From: Symbiodinium natans
Taxonomy: Eukaryota; Sar; Dinophyceae; Suessiales; Symbiodiniaceae
Direction of reading: 5' to 3'
Length of the DNA: 64,000 bases
NCBI GenBank assembly: GCA_905221605.1
Contig: CAJNDS010002463.1
Span: 131,501-195,500 of the forward strand
Position 1 is the first letter of the stretch. Each line of letters starts with the position of its first letter. Below are positions 10,601-19,016 of this stretch, piece by piece. The translations under genes were made by a program, and so were the position numbers. Below the pieces are notes generated by a model, which was not told the origin of the DNA, ran no database searches, and was given only the letters and a program-made list of their open reading frames with translations.

Positions 10601-13110
10601 CAAAACACTCCTAGAGCACACAACACCAGCAATGCTTTCAGAAACACTCCTGGCCAACGCAAGCTCCGAAAGGCACACTTCCTCTCTTCACTCTGTCCCA
10701 ACAAACACTCAGGCACACAAGCGCTGGGGTGCAAGTCACTCCTACGTCCTACACGCAAGACACTCCTACTCCTAATGCAAACACTCTGAGGCTGGAGCGG
10801 CACAGGCCCTACCCCTACGCACTCAAAACCCTTGTCTCCACAGCGTGTGTCCCTACTGGTTTGCTTCTCCAAAGACGTGTTGCTTGCAGACTTAAGCAAA
10901 ACAGCTGCGGCGGAACATAAAGCTTCAGCACAACATGCAGAGGGTGGGGTTTCCAGGTCTACTCCTACTTTCGCAACTGCAGCATGCTCACATCCACTCA
11001 AACGCTCCTGTAAAACATGCTCATGCAGCTCGTGTTCCCCCACATGTTGCTTCACTGAAAATGCTCGCAGCAAAAACTTAAAAGGTGTCACCTCCAATGC
11101 TCTTCCTACGTTGGGCGGTGCCTTCTTCTGCACCTTATCCACTTCCATCGCGTCGTCGTTCGGGCTCCACCCCGGCTTGGGTGAGTCCCCTTTGCTTCTT
11201 CTTCCTTTCGGCTTTGCCTTGGTAGGGCCAATCTCCTTAGCCAACGCCCACCAGCTCCTGGCTTCACGAACCAAAGGCACCCACATCGAGGAACCTCGTT
11301 CCGTCTGCTTCACCAAGCAGCTTGATCCAGGCTCTGAGGTGAGCCAGGTACTCCAACCCGAAAGGGATGCTTGCCAAGAACTGACTACGTTGAAACCAAT
11401 CTTGCAAACCAAGACCTGTTGAAGCACTACGGGCCCCAACTTCCCAAACTTCACCCGAATGTCAACCAACTTGACACATTCCATGGGCGTATCGCTAGCA
11501 CTCATGAGCACAGGAAGAGGTCCCGAATGCTCCTTGACGACTTCGTAAAAACCCAACGCACTCTCTGACAACACGTGGCAGGTGGCTCCACTATCAATGA
11601 GCCATGCGAAAGAGCTATTCCTAGAGGATGACTGGTTCAGTCTCTCGATCTCTCCGTTCGTCATGGTGAGACGAGGGGGCTCAGCTTCATTGGGCTCATT
11701 AGTTCTTGTCCCCGGACCCAAGCCACTCAGATGATGAGACCGCATTGCCATCACCTGATCAGACTGCTCGTCTTCCACAGCTCGGCCCTTGGGCTTTCCT
11801 TTGTTCTTTGGCTTTCCCTTGGGCTTTCCACCCTTTCCTTTGTCTGTCTTCCCTTTGCCTTTGCCCTTCCCTTTAGGGCTCTTCTCTCGATTCTTGGAAC
11901 CAGAAGGCTTTCCACCTTTCGGTTCATCCCTCTTCTTCCCTTTTCCAGAGCTCTTGTCGGGGCACTGCCAACTCATATGGCCTGATTTGCCACAGTTCCA
12001 GCAGAGGCCGCGCTCCCCAACTGCATTCAGCGAACCGGCATCACACAATCGGGTTTGCTCCTCGTAGAACCGGATGCTTTCAACCAGTTCCTCCCAGCTC
12101 CCAGACTTCCCATGCAGGACAACGTAATGCCTACACTCTGGGCTGACAGATTGAAGAAGAAGGGTTGAACGATCAGATGCTCCAAGCCTCAGTTCAGGGA
12201 ACCGATGCAGCTTCTGGTCTACCTTCCCAAGCTCGTCCTCAAGGAAGCGGACGCAGTCAAGCGGTCGCTTGTACGAACTCGCCTTCGAAGTTAGGCGAAG
12301 GGCTTCATCTCTCACAGCAATGGCCTCCATGCGAGAGACAATGCTGAAGGTCTGGTGCATTTGACGCATCACCTCATAACCACAAGCAGCTTGTCCTTGA
12401 CGCATCGACGTGCTTCTCACCAGTTCCATCCCACGTTCGAACTTCTGCAGACTTTGTTGCAGGTAGTAAAACAACCTTGCCGAACGCGATGCTACCGGAA
12501 CTGCCATGTCAGACTGCTTGATCTCACGGTCATGCGTCATTGCCTGGCGCAACTCATTGACATAGTTGTCGTCTATCAACGCCAGCCAGGAAGCAAGCAC
12601 CTCGCACCACCGATGGTACTCCTCCAGCTCTCTCACACGCCCTTTTCCCATCGACACATTATCGATGAGCGGCAATGCTGGCAGATACTTCTCTGCACGG
12701 TTACTTCCAACATGCAGGTTCTGTGATGGTGCCGGTGGAGGAGCAGAAGCCTTTGCCGTGGGACTTCCAGCAGCTGCTGCACTTGAAGCACCCCCAAATG
12801 GGTTGCTCACAGCTGCCGACAATGCTTCCTGCTCACGTCTCCTTCTCTCGTCGGCCTCCATCTTTGCCACCAGAACTTGAAGTGTCTGTTGCTGATTCTG
12901 CATCATCATTTGCTGACTCTGCATCATCTGGACCATCATCTGCTGGAGTTGAGGGTCAAGTCCGACGACCGTGGCGGGTCCTCCCGCTGGAGCAGAAGCT
13001 CCAGGGGGTTGTGTTGGCGGTTGTTGCCCGTCCTGGGCACCACCGGGGCCAAACAAAGCTTCGTCGTCTTCGTCTTCAGGCACAGGGGTCGACAGCCCGG
13101 GGTCAGCCAT
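4621..13110 (-). CDS. Ty1/copia retrotransposon polyprotein (gag-PR-IN-RT-RNase H plus extra C-terminal domain)
   Basis: A 2829-residue LTR-retrotransposon polyprotein. It has a Gln/Met-rich gag-like start, then a CCHC zinc knuckle (C370, C373, H378, C383) followed by a Lys/Gly-rich stretch. The aspartic protease motif DSG is at 506-508. The integrase has an HHCC finger (H1594, H1599, C1606, C1609) and catalytic D1635, D1691, E1731. The reverse transcriptase has YVDD at 2228-2231, and RNase H has an Asp at about 2413. IN before RT is the copia order. The ATG at 13110 has a good context (GCCATGG). Residues 850-1314 read as a shadow of another ORF in this stretch, and residues 2617-2829 form an extra domain. 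The frame is intact throughout, suggesting a young copy. No LTRs or primer-binding site were found. Confidence 0.93.
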   Translation of the reverse strand: MADPGLSTPVPEDEDDEALFGPGGAQDGQQPPTQPPGASAPAGGPATVVGLDPQLQQMMVQMMQSQQMMMQNQQQTLQVLVAKMEADERRRREQEALSAAVSNPFGGASSAAAAGSPTAKASAPPPAPSQNLHVGSNRAEKYLPALPLIDNVSMGKGRVRELEEYHRWCEVLASWLALIDDNYVNELRQAMTHDREIKQSDMAVPVASRSARLFYYLQQSLQKFERGMELVRSTSMRQGQAACGYEVMRQMHQTFSIVSRMEAIAVRDEALRLTSKASSYKRPLDCVRFLEDELGKVDQKLHRFPELRLGASDRSTLLLQSVSPECRHYVVLHGKSGSWEELVESIRFYEEQTRLCDAGSLNAVGERGLCWNCGKSGHMSWQCPDKSSGKGKKRDEPKGGKPSGSKNREKSPKGKGKGKGKTDKGKGGKPKGKPKNKGKPKGRAVEDEQSDQVMAMRSHHLSGLGPGTRTNEPNEAEPPRLTMTNGEIERLNQSSSRNSSFAWLIDSGATCHVLSESALGFYEVVKEHSGPLPVLMSASDTPMECVKLVDIRVKFGKLGPVVLQQVLVCKIGFNVVSSWQASLSGWSTWLTSEPGSSCLVKQTERGSSMWVPLVREARSWWALAKEIGPTKAKPKGRRSKGDSPKPGWSPNDDAMEVDKVQKKAPPNVGRALEVTPFKFLLRAFSVKQHVGEHELHEHVLQERLSGCEHAAVAKVGVDLETPPSACCAEALCSAAAVLLKSASNTSLEKQTSRDTRCGDKGFECVGVGPVPLQPQSVCIRSRSVLRVGRRSDLHPSACVPECLLGQSEERKCAFRSLRWPGVFLKALLVLCALGVFCSKPGAFVRDLGKDGASGSLASALSCELPKWECGPGGSLFDEHDCSSCAPFRGGRSAVSFEAASPKHRPFYLDPWLGRTAVGDSSLPWGVGDTGVGDQYKRHSGEATYAHCRAASHCCSDGGPVGFDGHPHRGARPSCRVCKVWLCFDHHGGGSRRCESYHPPTAPYMRAKGVLAQQSGWHPAHLEEIPSVPGGDSRVAVPSCPIPIVRGRASKHSAKRAQGRACAGCRLESAFGGRARPEQPPGDFGCSTANYNTGCCTIRVGWHGTASSQKCPSSTSFGVGFAQPSACKSRGNDSIACRHEESCNSRGGSIIVDGPRFSTRASGFLAVQPSFPAYAVRLFLCSIFGTRHAYGSRHASNSASSTSSILGTRHAYGSKPAKTSASSTSSIDTTPRYIEGACGRGSNGGRDADDARGGIRCPWDPYGREFRGPNGANGRWHWKSGERFSFDPAGRDEYGGSKPTYGQFGCGRLWLRDGLICLGMGPEGLKAGHELLRSSLQCTKLVGVGLKALLFAVGDWLCALGGRVGAFECLVGDCECSLPAANGSAHCPSVPRSSWKGSSALALGLVLGLVFRGWLRRCVKLLSVRRRSRLKFVRVTLVGRVPRRSWSVVRRLLFLRGVLACELKAEPTGEEAKGPMMKRWRAFKKWALCGLRSLRGSEQKKAVARSEALRMLAGLPTPVVVNSESEEELIPDPLEAELAKPSGSEPPRPSDVRKKPRVENVPSGEPGALSSPEVVSDALDPEVPVYLTSERLKAHRNKGHQPYLSCCDTCQSARGRVPARRKHMKHHHGPGELQVDFGFFGKNVRFLLMVHVVSGYIHTVVLGPEDEVPAVSVCKAFTEMGLSGLDIVVHGDQENLLESVFRNAAKHRTFGGRSMHWVPFAINRPQAKGIVERHVCLVKEAFWSVWLGLEERVGEKLPLGSHLFVEAMRYSVRMHNLFHVSKEHSTPLERLRGSTVQPVKSCEFGVVGFGKPQKDYPEHRGKRLVRALYVGPHGANGSGIRVFVPIGIGKPPRLEIFSSFRAKDPVEFDKAALRDLRGNKEDPERPIKFNVPIDGPSPPLDSPNIPEGSLEFPVERTEPPALEGPEAMEEEGELDGYSPDFSDVPEETGMEVEPPGGVGLEDLDAPMDPGEDDAMEEGLTWLYEHGLRQLFDGPDLRVTTKIRKGDNVKEWFRMKFGGKKIWVHVPDNAVCEVSGKVLPRKHLEEGMRLELSELDAFGVATIIGEAEARKRATRRIHTTRWVLTSKPSATNPERVRARLVVRDYAFGSNPLADGIYSPTTSLEALRGVLAIHAVRGGTLLSADVSVAFMQAPVQGVECIRFPNGMYDEENKPLFAQLHKAMNGLRVGPLSWYLEFTSTLRKQFGFGETADPTVHHRLEKDGALTLVLVYVDDLIIFSQNPPVAKDLYAKLAKIYKMKQTGLLEPGKTGQLEFLGRVIARTTEHGPVFFGLKPGYLKSLGEEFGISGKGVKPVLGNLEREYRKKEAGTPISTEAYERYRRVLGKLMWASLTLPHLSYPVGFLGRYQSDPDSQAEACLRRVVRWVMALPEYLQRFSAEAFEYPCCASENMLSGFVDASWNICSVSGAIVKWHGIMIKTFSRKQSVTALSSAEAELAALTEAAKESVYLSLLMETLLYGMPKGETGEFPIHLASDSEAALSISKMTGLLRRVRHLELRHRYLQELVHLERLILSFISGERNPADGLTKSPEELLLEHLLVACGLERVCEEDLQGLVVPEHLRERMEELEEVCEKLEKIPTNLAKYEPVARDLALGSVPLLVIEVFCSTDSALCRACARDRVAYIGITEKEDFLSKSTQMFLGEVLLCLLSRKPPQIYVHIASPCTAGCSYRFKNWHRPKFRHRWREQVKKHVASWKALGRLLEDRCKEILVTQEWPKNCGLWKEESYLKEKKRLGLNFGRVVDRCAFDGVFKRWFFATNREEWSEIFSGKPCDKSHQHVSLASVEETGIYPTKLGRALLRAAKVTLGLVGTPS
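4624..5262 (-). other. Extra C-terminal domain of the copia polyprotein, methyltransferase-like
   Basis: These are residues 2617-2829, following RNase H. The segment starts VIEVFC, resembling the first strand and loop of a Rossmann-fold methyltransferase (usual form DLFAG/ELFCG). Next comes IASPC with C2680, placed like the catalytic PC motif of C5-methyltransferases, and then QEWPKN near 2729-2734, placed like the ENV motif. A Cys/His-rich end follows (CDKSHQH). Standard copia proteins end at RNase H. Cytosine methyltransferases captured by dinoflagellate copia elements are known from published work. That this particular domain is a degenerate relative is my inference. Confidence 0.4.
9168..10562 (-). 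CDS. 464-codon ORF nested in another frame inside the copia polyprotein; function unknown
   Basis: This ORF is shifted +1 relative to the polyprotein. An in-frame TAA lies just upstream (10580-10578), so the first ATG is at 10562. Residues ~1-240 look globular and mostly helical. The rest is Pro-rich, with a repeated APGTPME motif and PLPPPS runs, ending in an acidic tail. The polyprotein frame over the same bases is rich in Cys, His, Arg and Ser and looks like the shadow. The ORF lies in the long protease-integrase linker. It could be an accessory element protein, a captured host exon or a truly overlapping gene. I do not recognise a family. Confidence 0.55.
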   Translation of the reverse strand: MELPEASPPLCLVNSQSGSVAQVEAFSTSMIARLAHRFEEEGQLSLSRQLLQNIDLFTSTPGSVERLLGIPACLGELETQELVINTSGIPVKQPMLIAELRAIAAPTVDQSVLTDTLIEEHDRRAEYARYGYVLTTMGVVVADVRATIRQPHLTCEQRGYWRNNQVGIQLTLKKFLLYLEAIRELRCHPAQYQLFEAGLASILPNELKVERVPAADLRALLADVLVQSNRRVTLAAQPPTIIPDVAPSASGGTAPPLHKSAPAPPPSGWALLNQARAKAEAMIRLHADMKRAATAEVAPSSSTGPAFPPGPPAFLPFSPPSPLTPSVFSYAPSSAPGTPMEAGMPLTPPPLPPPSWAPGTPMEASLPKPPPPLPPPSTPHPDTLRELAGEVPMEVETPMTPVEAFGAPGTPMDVSSEVPMEPMVGGIGSPGSASPLTPPAETSMVVPNPPMDNSDVGDSGSEMD

Positions 13111-14186
13111 GGCTTCTAGTTTCTACGAGCGTGCTACACACGCTCCGCTACCATGTGAAAACACAGCAGCAGCGCGCTGAACCCTCTTTTCTCACGACTT
13201 GAGCCAAAGTCACAAGCCGGAGGCTTTGTCAGTGAAACTCTTTGCACATGCCACGTGTTCTCCACAGCCACAAAACAAACTCAAACGTCAGTGGGAGTTC
13301 TCGGAACCTTCCCAACTACACCTAAAGCAAGCAAAAACGTGCACAGTCACTCCTACAGCTTTCAGACACACATCCCTACAACTCAAGCAATTCAAAAGGC
13401 TTTCCCACTTGTGTCTATCGTCGGTTTCGCTTTTACTCTTTGCTGTGACTGGGACAATGGAAGCATTACGAACATGAAGATCAAACGTCCGGTGTCCTTG
13501 TCGAAGGAGAAGAGGCCGCTAGGCGGAGGTCCTTGGACAGAATGCCTGCAAATTGCAGATGCTAACAACGTGGTGGGATGTGAGTGAGTTGTCAGATGTC
13601 ACAGACGGTGGCGAGCGCCGCGAGCCTCGCTTAAGAAAAAGTTGAGTAGAAAAATAGAGGTGGTTAGGGGCAGCTTGTACAGGCAACTATGGGGCACACA
13701 TGAGATGGACAAAGTTCGCTTCGCGGAAATGATGTGAGGCTGCTCGCGACACGCGAGATGTTTCACTGTATTTTCACTGCGTCAGCCTCAGAAATTGGAG
13801 CAGCCTGGTTTCCTACTAGCTCCCGCGATGGTTGCGAGGAAAGCTTGTCTTGTCTAATCACAAGGGTTCTTGAGGCACATGCGTTTGCTCATAGGTGTTT
13901 TTGGTGTTCTCCTTTCTCTCTCTTAATCACGAGAGTCTCTGTTAAGCGTTGCAGTGCTTGGGAGTCCTTGGGGGTGGTACGGGTGAACGCACGTGCGCGT
14001 GTGCGGGCGTGCCACGCCCACGCAAACCTCATTCCCACCCCCACCACGCCCGTGCATGTCACACCCAGATCCACGCGAACTCGTGTGTGTGTGTCACGTT
14101 CTTGTTTCTTTTTCATCATGTCATCTTGACCTCGCTAAGCGCTCGACTGCGCCCGCCTACCCCAACAGAGGTGAGAGGGGTGGCGG
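13111..14186. other. 5' flank of the copia element; no gene seen
   Basis: This stretch should hold the 5' leader and any 5' LTR of the minus-strand element. I see no sequence shared with the 3' side that would define an LTR. ORFs here are short and low-complexity. From ~14187 the telomere-type heptamer arrays begin. Confidence 0.5.
13198..13208 (-). promoter_or_regulatory. Possible relict dinoflagellate spliced-leader end upstream of copia
   Basis: The minus strand reads TTTGGCTCAAG, an exact match to the last 11 bases of the conserved 22-nt dinoflagellate spliced leader, 88 bases upstream of the polyprotein ATG. Bases further 5' do not match the leader. Relict leaders mark DNA copied back from trans-spliced mRNA, a process known in dinoflagellates. 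At 11 bases, chance is not excluded. Confidence 0.4.
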
Positions 14187-14363
14187 GCGGGTTTAGGGTT
14201 CAGGGTTTAGGGTTTAGGGTTGAGGGTTTAGGGTCGTTTTAGAAAGTGGGAGAGGATTGTTTCGGTGCAGGCTCTCTCTGGCATGGCCTGCCCGTCACCC
14301 TCTCCAAGACCGTGACGTCTTTGAGCGTGGAAATGAGGCGGGGCTCTCTGCCTTTCTTCGTTG

Positions 14364-14514
14364 AGGGTTTGGGGTTTAGGGTTTAGGGTTTAGGGTTTAG
14401 GGTTTAGGGTTTAGGGTTTGGGTTTCGGGTTTAGGGTTTAGAGTTTAGGGTTTAGGGTTCAGGGTTTGGGGTTTGGGGTTTAGGGGTTAGGGGTTAGGGG
14501 TTGGGGTTTAGGGC
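14364..14514 (+). repeat. Interstitial telomeric array (TTTAGGG)n, degenerate
   Basis: This is the first large heptamer block, with about 20 units and variants such as TTGGGG and GGTTAGGGG. A smaller block precedes it at 14187-14232. The degenerate units suggest age. Confidence 0.95.
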
Positions 14515-17208
14515 CTTTCTCTGTATCCCCCTTGGGAATTAGTCATTATTTTTTGTTCATGTGAAACCCAAGAGGATATTAAAGATTTGTAAGTTTATTA
14601 AGGTTCTGAGGGAAGTATAGTTCTTGGGCGTCAGAGGATCTGATTCCGGAATACTTTTTAAATTCAGAGCCTTCTTTTCGGGCATTTTCTTTAAGAGTAT
14701 CATTTGTGGGGAGAGTTTGTCAGGCGGTTCAAAGGGCCAACCTAGTAAACCAGCAGGGTCATGCACCTAGGTCATGTGCACGCTTGTTGTCTGGAATAGT
14801 ATTGCTAAACCGTGCTTGGCATACCTCTGCCATAGCTCACTCAAAACACAACTTCCTTTGACTCTGGACCTCCGTTGATCCCCAAACTTTTCTTTAAACC
14901 TTATGTCACTTTTACATTGTGGCGGTATCGTGGGGCTGGACGCGATGAGATAACATAGGCATTCAGAGCAGAAGCCTCCTTAAGGCCATTCTAAACTCTA
15001 AACCCGTGATCCGAGCCCAAAGACTGTACCGTCATCTCCAATCCGCAGAAGCTGCGCTCAAATTAAGAAAAGGTGCTGCACTACGTCGCAGATTTTCCGT
15101 CGAGCAGGTTGGCGCGGATGTTAGGACGTGTCAGTTCCCCCCCTGAAACAACCTAAATTAGGCTTAATTATCCTAATAGCCTTAATTGTCGGGGGAATGG
15201 GGGCGAACCAATGATATTGGAGTTCAAGAGTTGCCGGGCTCAAACTTCCGCTTGCCGGTGACCTACCTTTTACAGCGAGGTGTGCTCCACAGTGGCTTTC
15301 AAACATACTTCGTAGATTCTCAAAAAGTTTCTGAGGTTAAAGGAGGAGGGCGGGTTGAGGGTCGAAGTCTTTGAGGGCTTATGGGTGTGTTGTGTTGCCA
15401 TGTGACTTTAGACACTCTCTTGCAGCACCAAACGTACGGCACAAGGATCCAGCAGTTAGGAGTGCTTCTGCCATCCACAACTCCAGCCCGAAACCGCTGT
15501 ATCGGCCCCAAATTGACTGAGCCTTTCTGGAAAAGAGTTTCGGGTTTAGGGTTTAGGGCCCTGCACTGTCGCCTGTTTTAAAGCCAGGGATTATAAGCTG
15601 AAATGCACCTAAAATCGAATGGTTGGCCGCGCACGCTTCTTAGGTTTCTCGCACGACTTTCTGCGAGCGCGTTTCTACAACCAAAGTTTTTACTTTCGTT
15701 CGGAAAGTTGTTGGGCAAAATTGTGTGAAAAGTCGTTGAATCTACGCTAGCTATGGATCATGTGGGAAGTCCAAAAACTGAGGGGAGGGGAATGCGTGGC
15801 GCGCGCTTCTTAACTTTCGCGCACGAGTTGCTGCGATCGCGATTCTACAACCAACGTTGCCATTTTCGTTCGGAAAGTGTTTTGCAAAGTTTCGTGGAAA
15901 AAGCTTTGAAACTACATTAGCTATGGATCGTGTGGGGAGAACCATTAGATAAAACCTACATCCTGAATCTCTAAGGGAGGCTTCAAGGCTTTGGGGGGTT
16001 GGCTTGCGCGCTGCCCAGCTGCTGCGTCGTCACATCCCATGGGCGGAGAGACGTTCCCTACCAGCAAGGGCTACGCCACTTGATATCAAAATAGGGGAAT
16101 TCCCCAACAGGCTGGAACCCTTGTTGTAGGAACCGCCACAAATGATACGCCCCCCCACCCCCCCTATATTCTGAAACTATCATCTGCACCCCTGAGCCCA
16201 ACGAAGTTCTCCCGTGCTTGTGCCAGTCGGCTGGACGATCGATTCTCAACCATTTGGCTTCCTAACTTGACAGAGGACAGCTTTCGGGTAAGGAGCTGTT
16301 TTGTTTTGGAAGCTTCCGGGTTGGAGCTGTCGGATGACGATGCTACTTTTCTACCATGAGGTGCAGGAGGCATGTGCACGCCGTCGGGTCAGATGCTGCT
16401 AAGTTTTATAGGCGCTGTATACGGTTTGGTGCGAACTCCGTCACTGCATTCCCTGAGGGTCAATGAACCTATATGGTGTATACTTCTGCCTTAAGGGTTC
16501 GCCTTTATAGCAGCTCTAGGTCCCAAATATACACTAGATAGGCACGTGGGCCCTTTTGATATGCAGACGCCGGCAGACTTTCGGAGTTTTGGTACTCTTC
16601 CATGGGCGCGATGCCTGCGCAGGATGCGTGCCACCGCCTCCTCTATGCCCGGCAGGCGGTGACGGCCTGGCACACGACCCCCGGTCCGAGATTGCAACCC
16701 TAAACCCTGAACCCTAAACCCTAACCCCTAGGATCCCTCAGTGGTACCACTCGTTCCCCCTTGGTTGTTAGGGTTTAGGCTGAATTCCCTCTTGAAAGCC
16801 CCCATCAAATTAAAGGGATGAGACAACACTATTCCTTTTCAAGCCATTGACCTCATACATGTCTAGGCGATTCTGATTTTCCAAGTTCCCTTCAATGTGT
16901 GTACGAATGTGTACGAGGAAGCCCGGTTGCTGGCTCGTGCTTCAGTCACTTGGCAGATGCTTCTGAAGAGAGCCACAACACTTCCGAGGACGACAAAGCT
17001 CTGAAGCCATAATAACTATGGCTCGTAAACCCTCATGATTGGTGATTGGGCTTTGGGGTTCAGGGTTTTGGCTCTTCAGGGTCTGGGTCTTCGCAAAGTT
17101 CTTGGTTGCCAGTAGGGATCAGGGACTTCGGGTTCCTTCCGCGAAAAGAGCAGAAAGAGGCCCAAATGGACACGAAACGACGCATCGACCTTGCCCGCCA
17201 AACAAGCA
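14515..17208. other. Intergenic, repeat-rich; no gene recognised
   Basis: This holds a ~140-bp direct repeat (about 15629-15770 and 15799-15940) containing TTTCGTTCGGAAAG and TAGCTATGGATC, a family G element at 16455-16556, and small heptamer blocks near 15541 and 16694. A 71-codon minus frame at 16164-16379 has no recognisable features. Confidence 0.5.
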
Positions 17209-17475
17209 ACCCTAAACCCTAAACTCTAAACCCTAAACCCCAAGCCCTAAGCCCTAAGCCCTAAACCTTAAACCCTACATACTGGATGACGAGAAGAGCT
17301 CTTTGAAATCAGCCTGAAAGCGGTTCGAAGACCCTCATTCTATGAGACCAAGAAGCAGCACATCGAACAACTACAAGCAACATCGAGAACGCTAAGCAAA
17401 GAGGACCCTAAACCCTAAACCCTAAACCCTAAACCCTAAACCCTTAACCCTAAACCCTAAACCCTAAACCCTAAA
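17209..17475 (-). repeat. Interstitial telomeric arrays (CCCTAAA)n
   Basis: Two blocks, 17209-17277 and 17404-17475, lie in the orientation opposite to the block at 14.4 kb. They are separated by ~125 bp of unique sequence. A further small block is at 17733-17765. Confidence 0.95.
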
Positions 17476-18282
17476 GAGAAGTAGCGCCAGAAAGAGCAAC
17501 GAAGCTAGCCCCTGACTATTGAAAAGGGCTTGCTGTTGGATGTTCCCTCCTATACTTTCACCAATCCTTAATAAAGGGTCTGAGTAGGGATTACAGTACT
17601 ATACTAACAATGCTTAATGAAGAGTAGGGATGATATATAGTACCCCCCCCCCCCCCTATTACTCCCTACTAAAGACTGTTAGTATAGGGGGGAGCATCCC
17701 ATGGCTTGCTCTTTAAGAAGATTCATCCCTGGACCCTAGACCCTAAACCCTAAACCCTAAACCCCCTAGCAGCAGCCCTTAGCCTCCAACCCGCCAAGCC
17801 GAAAACCCTGCGGCGAAGCCCTAAACACCCAAATCCGTTTTTGCTACTATCCCCCCGGAAAAGGCCATGAATTTCAAAAAAATGGGGTCTACTCAAGACA
17901 CTCTAAAAACCCTAAACCCTAAACCCTGTGCTTTTCAAATTGCTGAGGCCTTCCTGGTCCATCTGTGATGCCACGAGACACTTTGACATGCAATTCCCAG
18001 GTTTAGGGTTTAGGGTTTTAGGGTTTTAGGGTTTTGGGTTTAGGGTTTAGGGTTTAGAGTTGCGGGATGATGCAGGGTGTGCTTGCCGCGGGATTGGAAC
18101 AGAATTGGGGGTTTACGAAAATAGGGAACCCCTAAAATCGACCCCCAACTAGTAGGATTCCATTACAATAAGGGCCCCAAGAAGATACCCCTAAGTTCGG
18201 AAGCCACCCATTTTAGGAAGGAGGATTTGGACCGGGCCGTTTGTGGGGGGCGGGGTTTTTTCAAACTGGGCGGGGGCGTACA

Positions 18283-18438
18283 GCAGGATGGGCTATTCTA
18301 CCCTATAATCCCTTAAAAGGCCCTTTATAGGGTCCATTATGGGGATTTTAAGGCAGGATGGGCTATTATACCCTATAATCCCTTCAAAGGCCCTTTATGT
18401 CCATTATGGGGATTTTAAGGCCGGATAATCTATCCTGG
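18283..18438. repeat. Family D TIR element with internal tandem duplication
   Basis: A unit starting CAGGATGGGCTATT and ending GGGGATTTTAAG occurs twice in tandem (about 18283-18351 and 18353-18419), then a right end resembling the inverted start (ATCTATCCTGG). The same element occurs once, more intact, at 23468-23556. Confidence 0.7.
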
Positions 18439-18573
18439 TAAAGCACGGCGGGTGGCAGTTGACAGGCCATGCGCCATACAAGGGTGTCTGCAGTCCTGGG
18501 AGACTAAATGAACCCCAAAAGGGTTTATGGCTCACATGACCTTAGTAGGAATCATGGTACGAAGTATGGGGTC

Positions 18574-18715
18574 TACTTGGAGGTTCATGGCACTTGTTGA
18601 CAAATTCAACTGTACGTATAAGTGTACCTTTCACCATATTAGGGCACTTAAGGGACTCATAAGTGGGTTATAAGTACAGTTATCATTGGTTAACAAGTAC
18701 CATGAACCTCCAAGT
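18574..18715. repeat. Family E TIR element (ACTTGGAGGTTCATGG)
   Basis: A 142-bp element. The left end ACTTGGAGGTTCATGG is matched exactly by the reverse complement of the right end (CCATGAACCTCCAAGT), and the pairing continues imperfectly for ~28 bp. Other copies lie at 35974-36066, 37989-38118, 38260-38396 and 42440-42544, with single ends near 22245, 27600, 40571, 40857 and 44706. Confidence 0.85.
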
Positions 18716-18956
18716 ATGACCCAATTGAGGGTTCGTGATGGATGTGGGGGGGGGGGGGCAGCTCCCCCTAGAAGAAGACGAGAAGAAATCTCCTGGAGTG
18801 CTACAGTGCAAACCCCCCAAAAGAAACAGCCTAAACCGAAACCCTAGAGCCTAAACCCTGTTTTGAGACTCGGTCAGGCATCGAAAGTTTCGGAGATGTA
18901 TGAGAACTCAGAATTGTCATTGTCATACAACAGAAAAGTGCAAACATATACAAAAC

Positions 18957-19016
18957 ACAATATGTATATATATATATATACATATACATATGTATATATA
19001 TGTAAATATGTACATA
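18957..19016. repeat. AT-rich (TA)n microsatellite
   Basis: A run of TATATA with CATATG interruptions. The Tyr/Ile-rich minus frame across it is an artefact of the repeat. Confidence 0.9.

Noticed and set aside
9984-10775. 263-codon plus-strand ORF
   Set aside because: Antisense to the nested 464-codon ORF; it has no domain and an Arg/His-rich shadow composition.
13111-13760. 5' long terminal repeat of the copia element
   Set aside because: I looked for similarity with 1-4620 and for TG...CA ends and found none I could support by eye.
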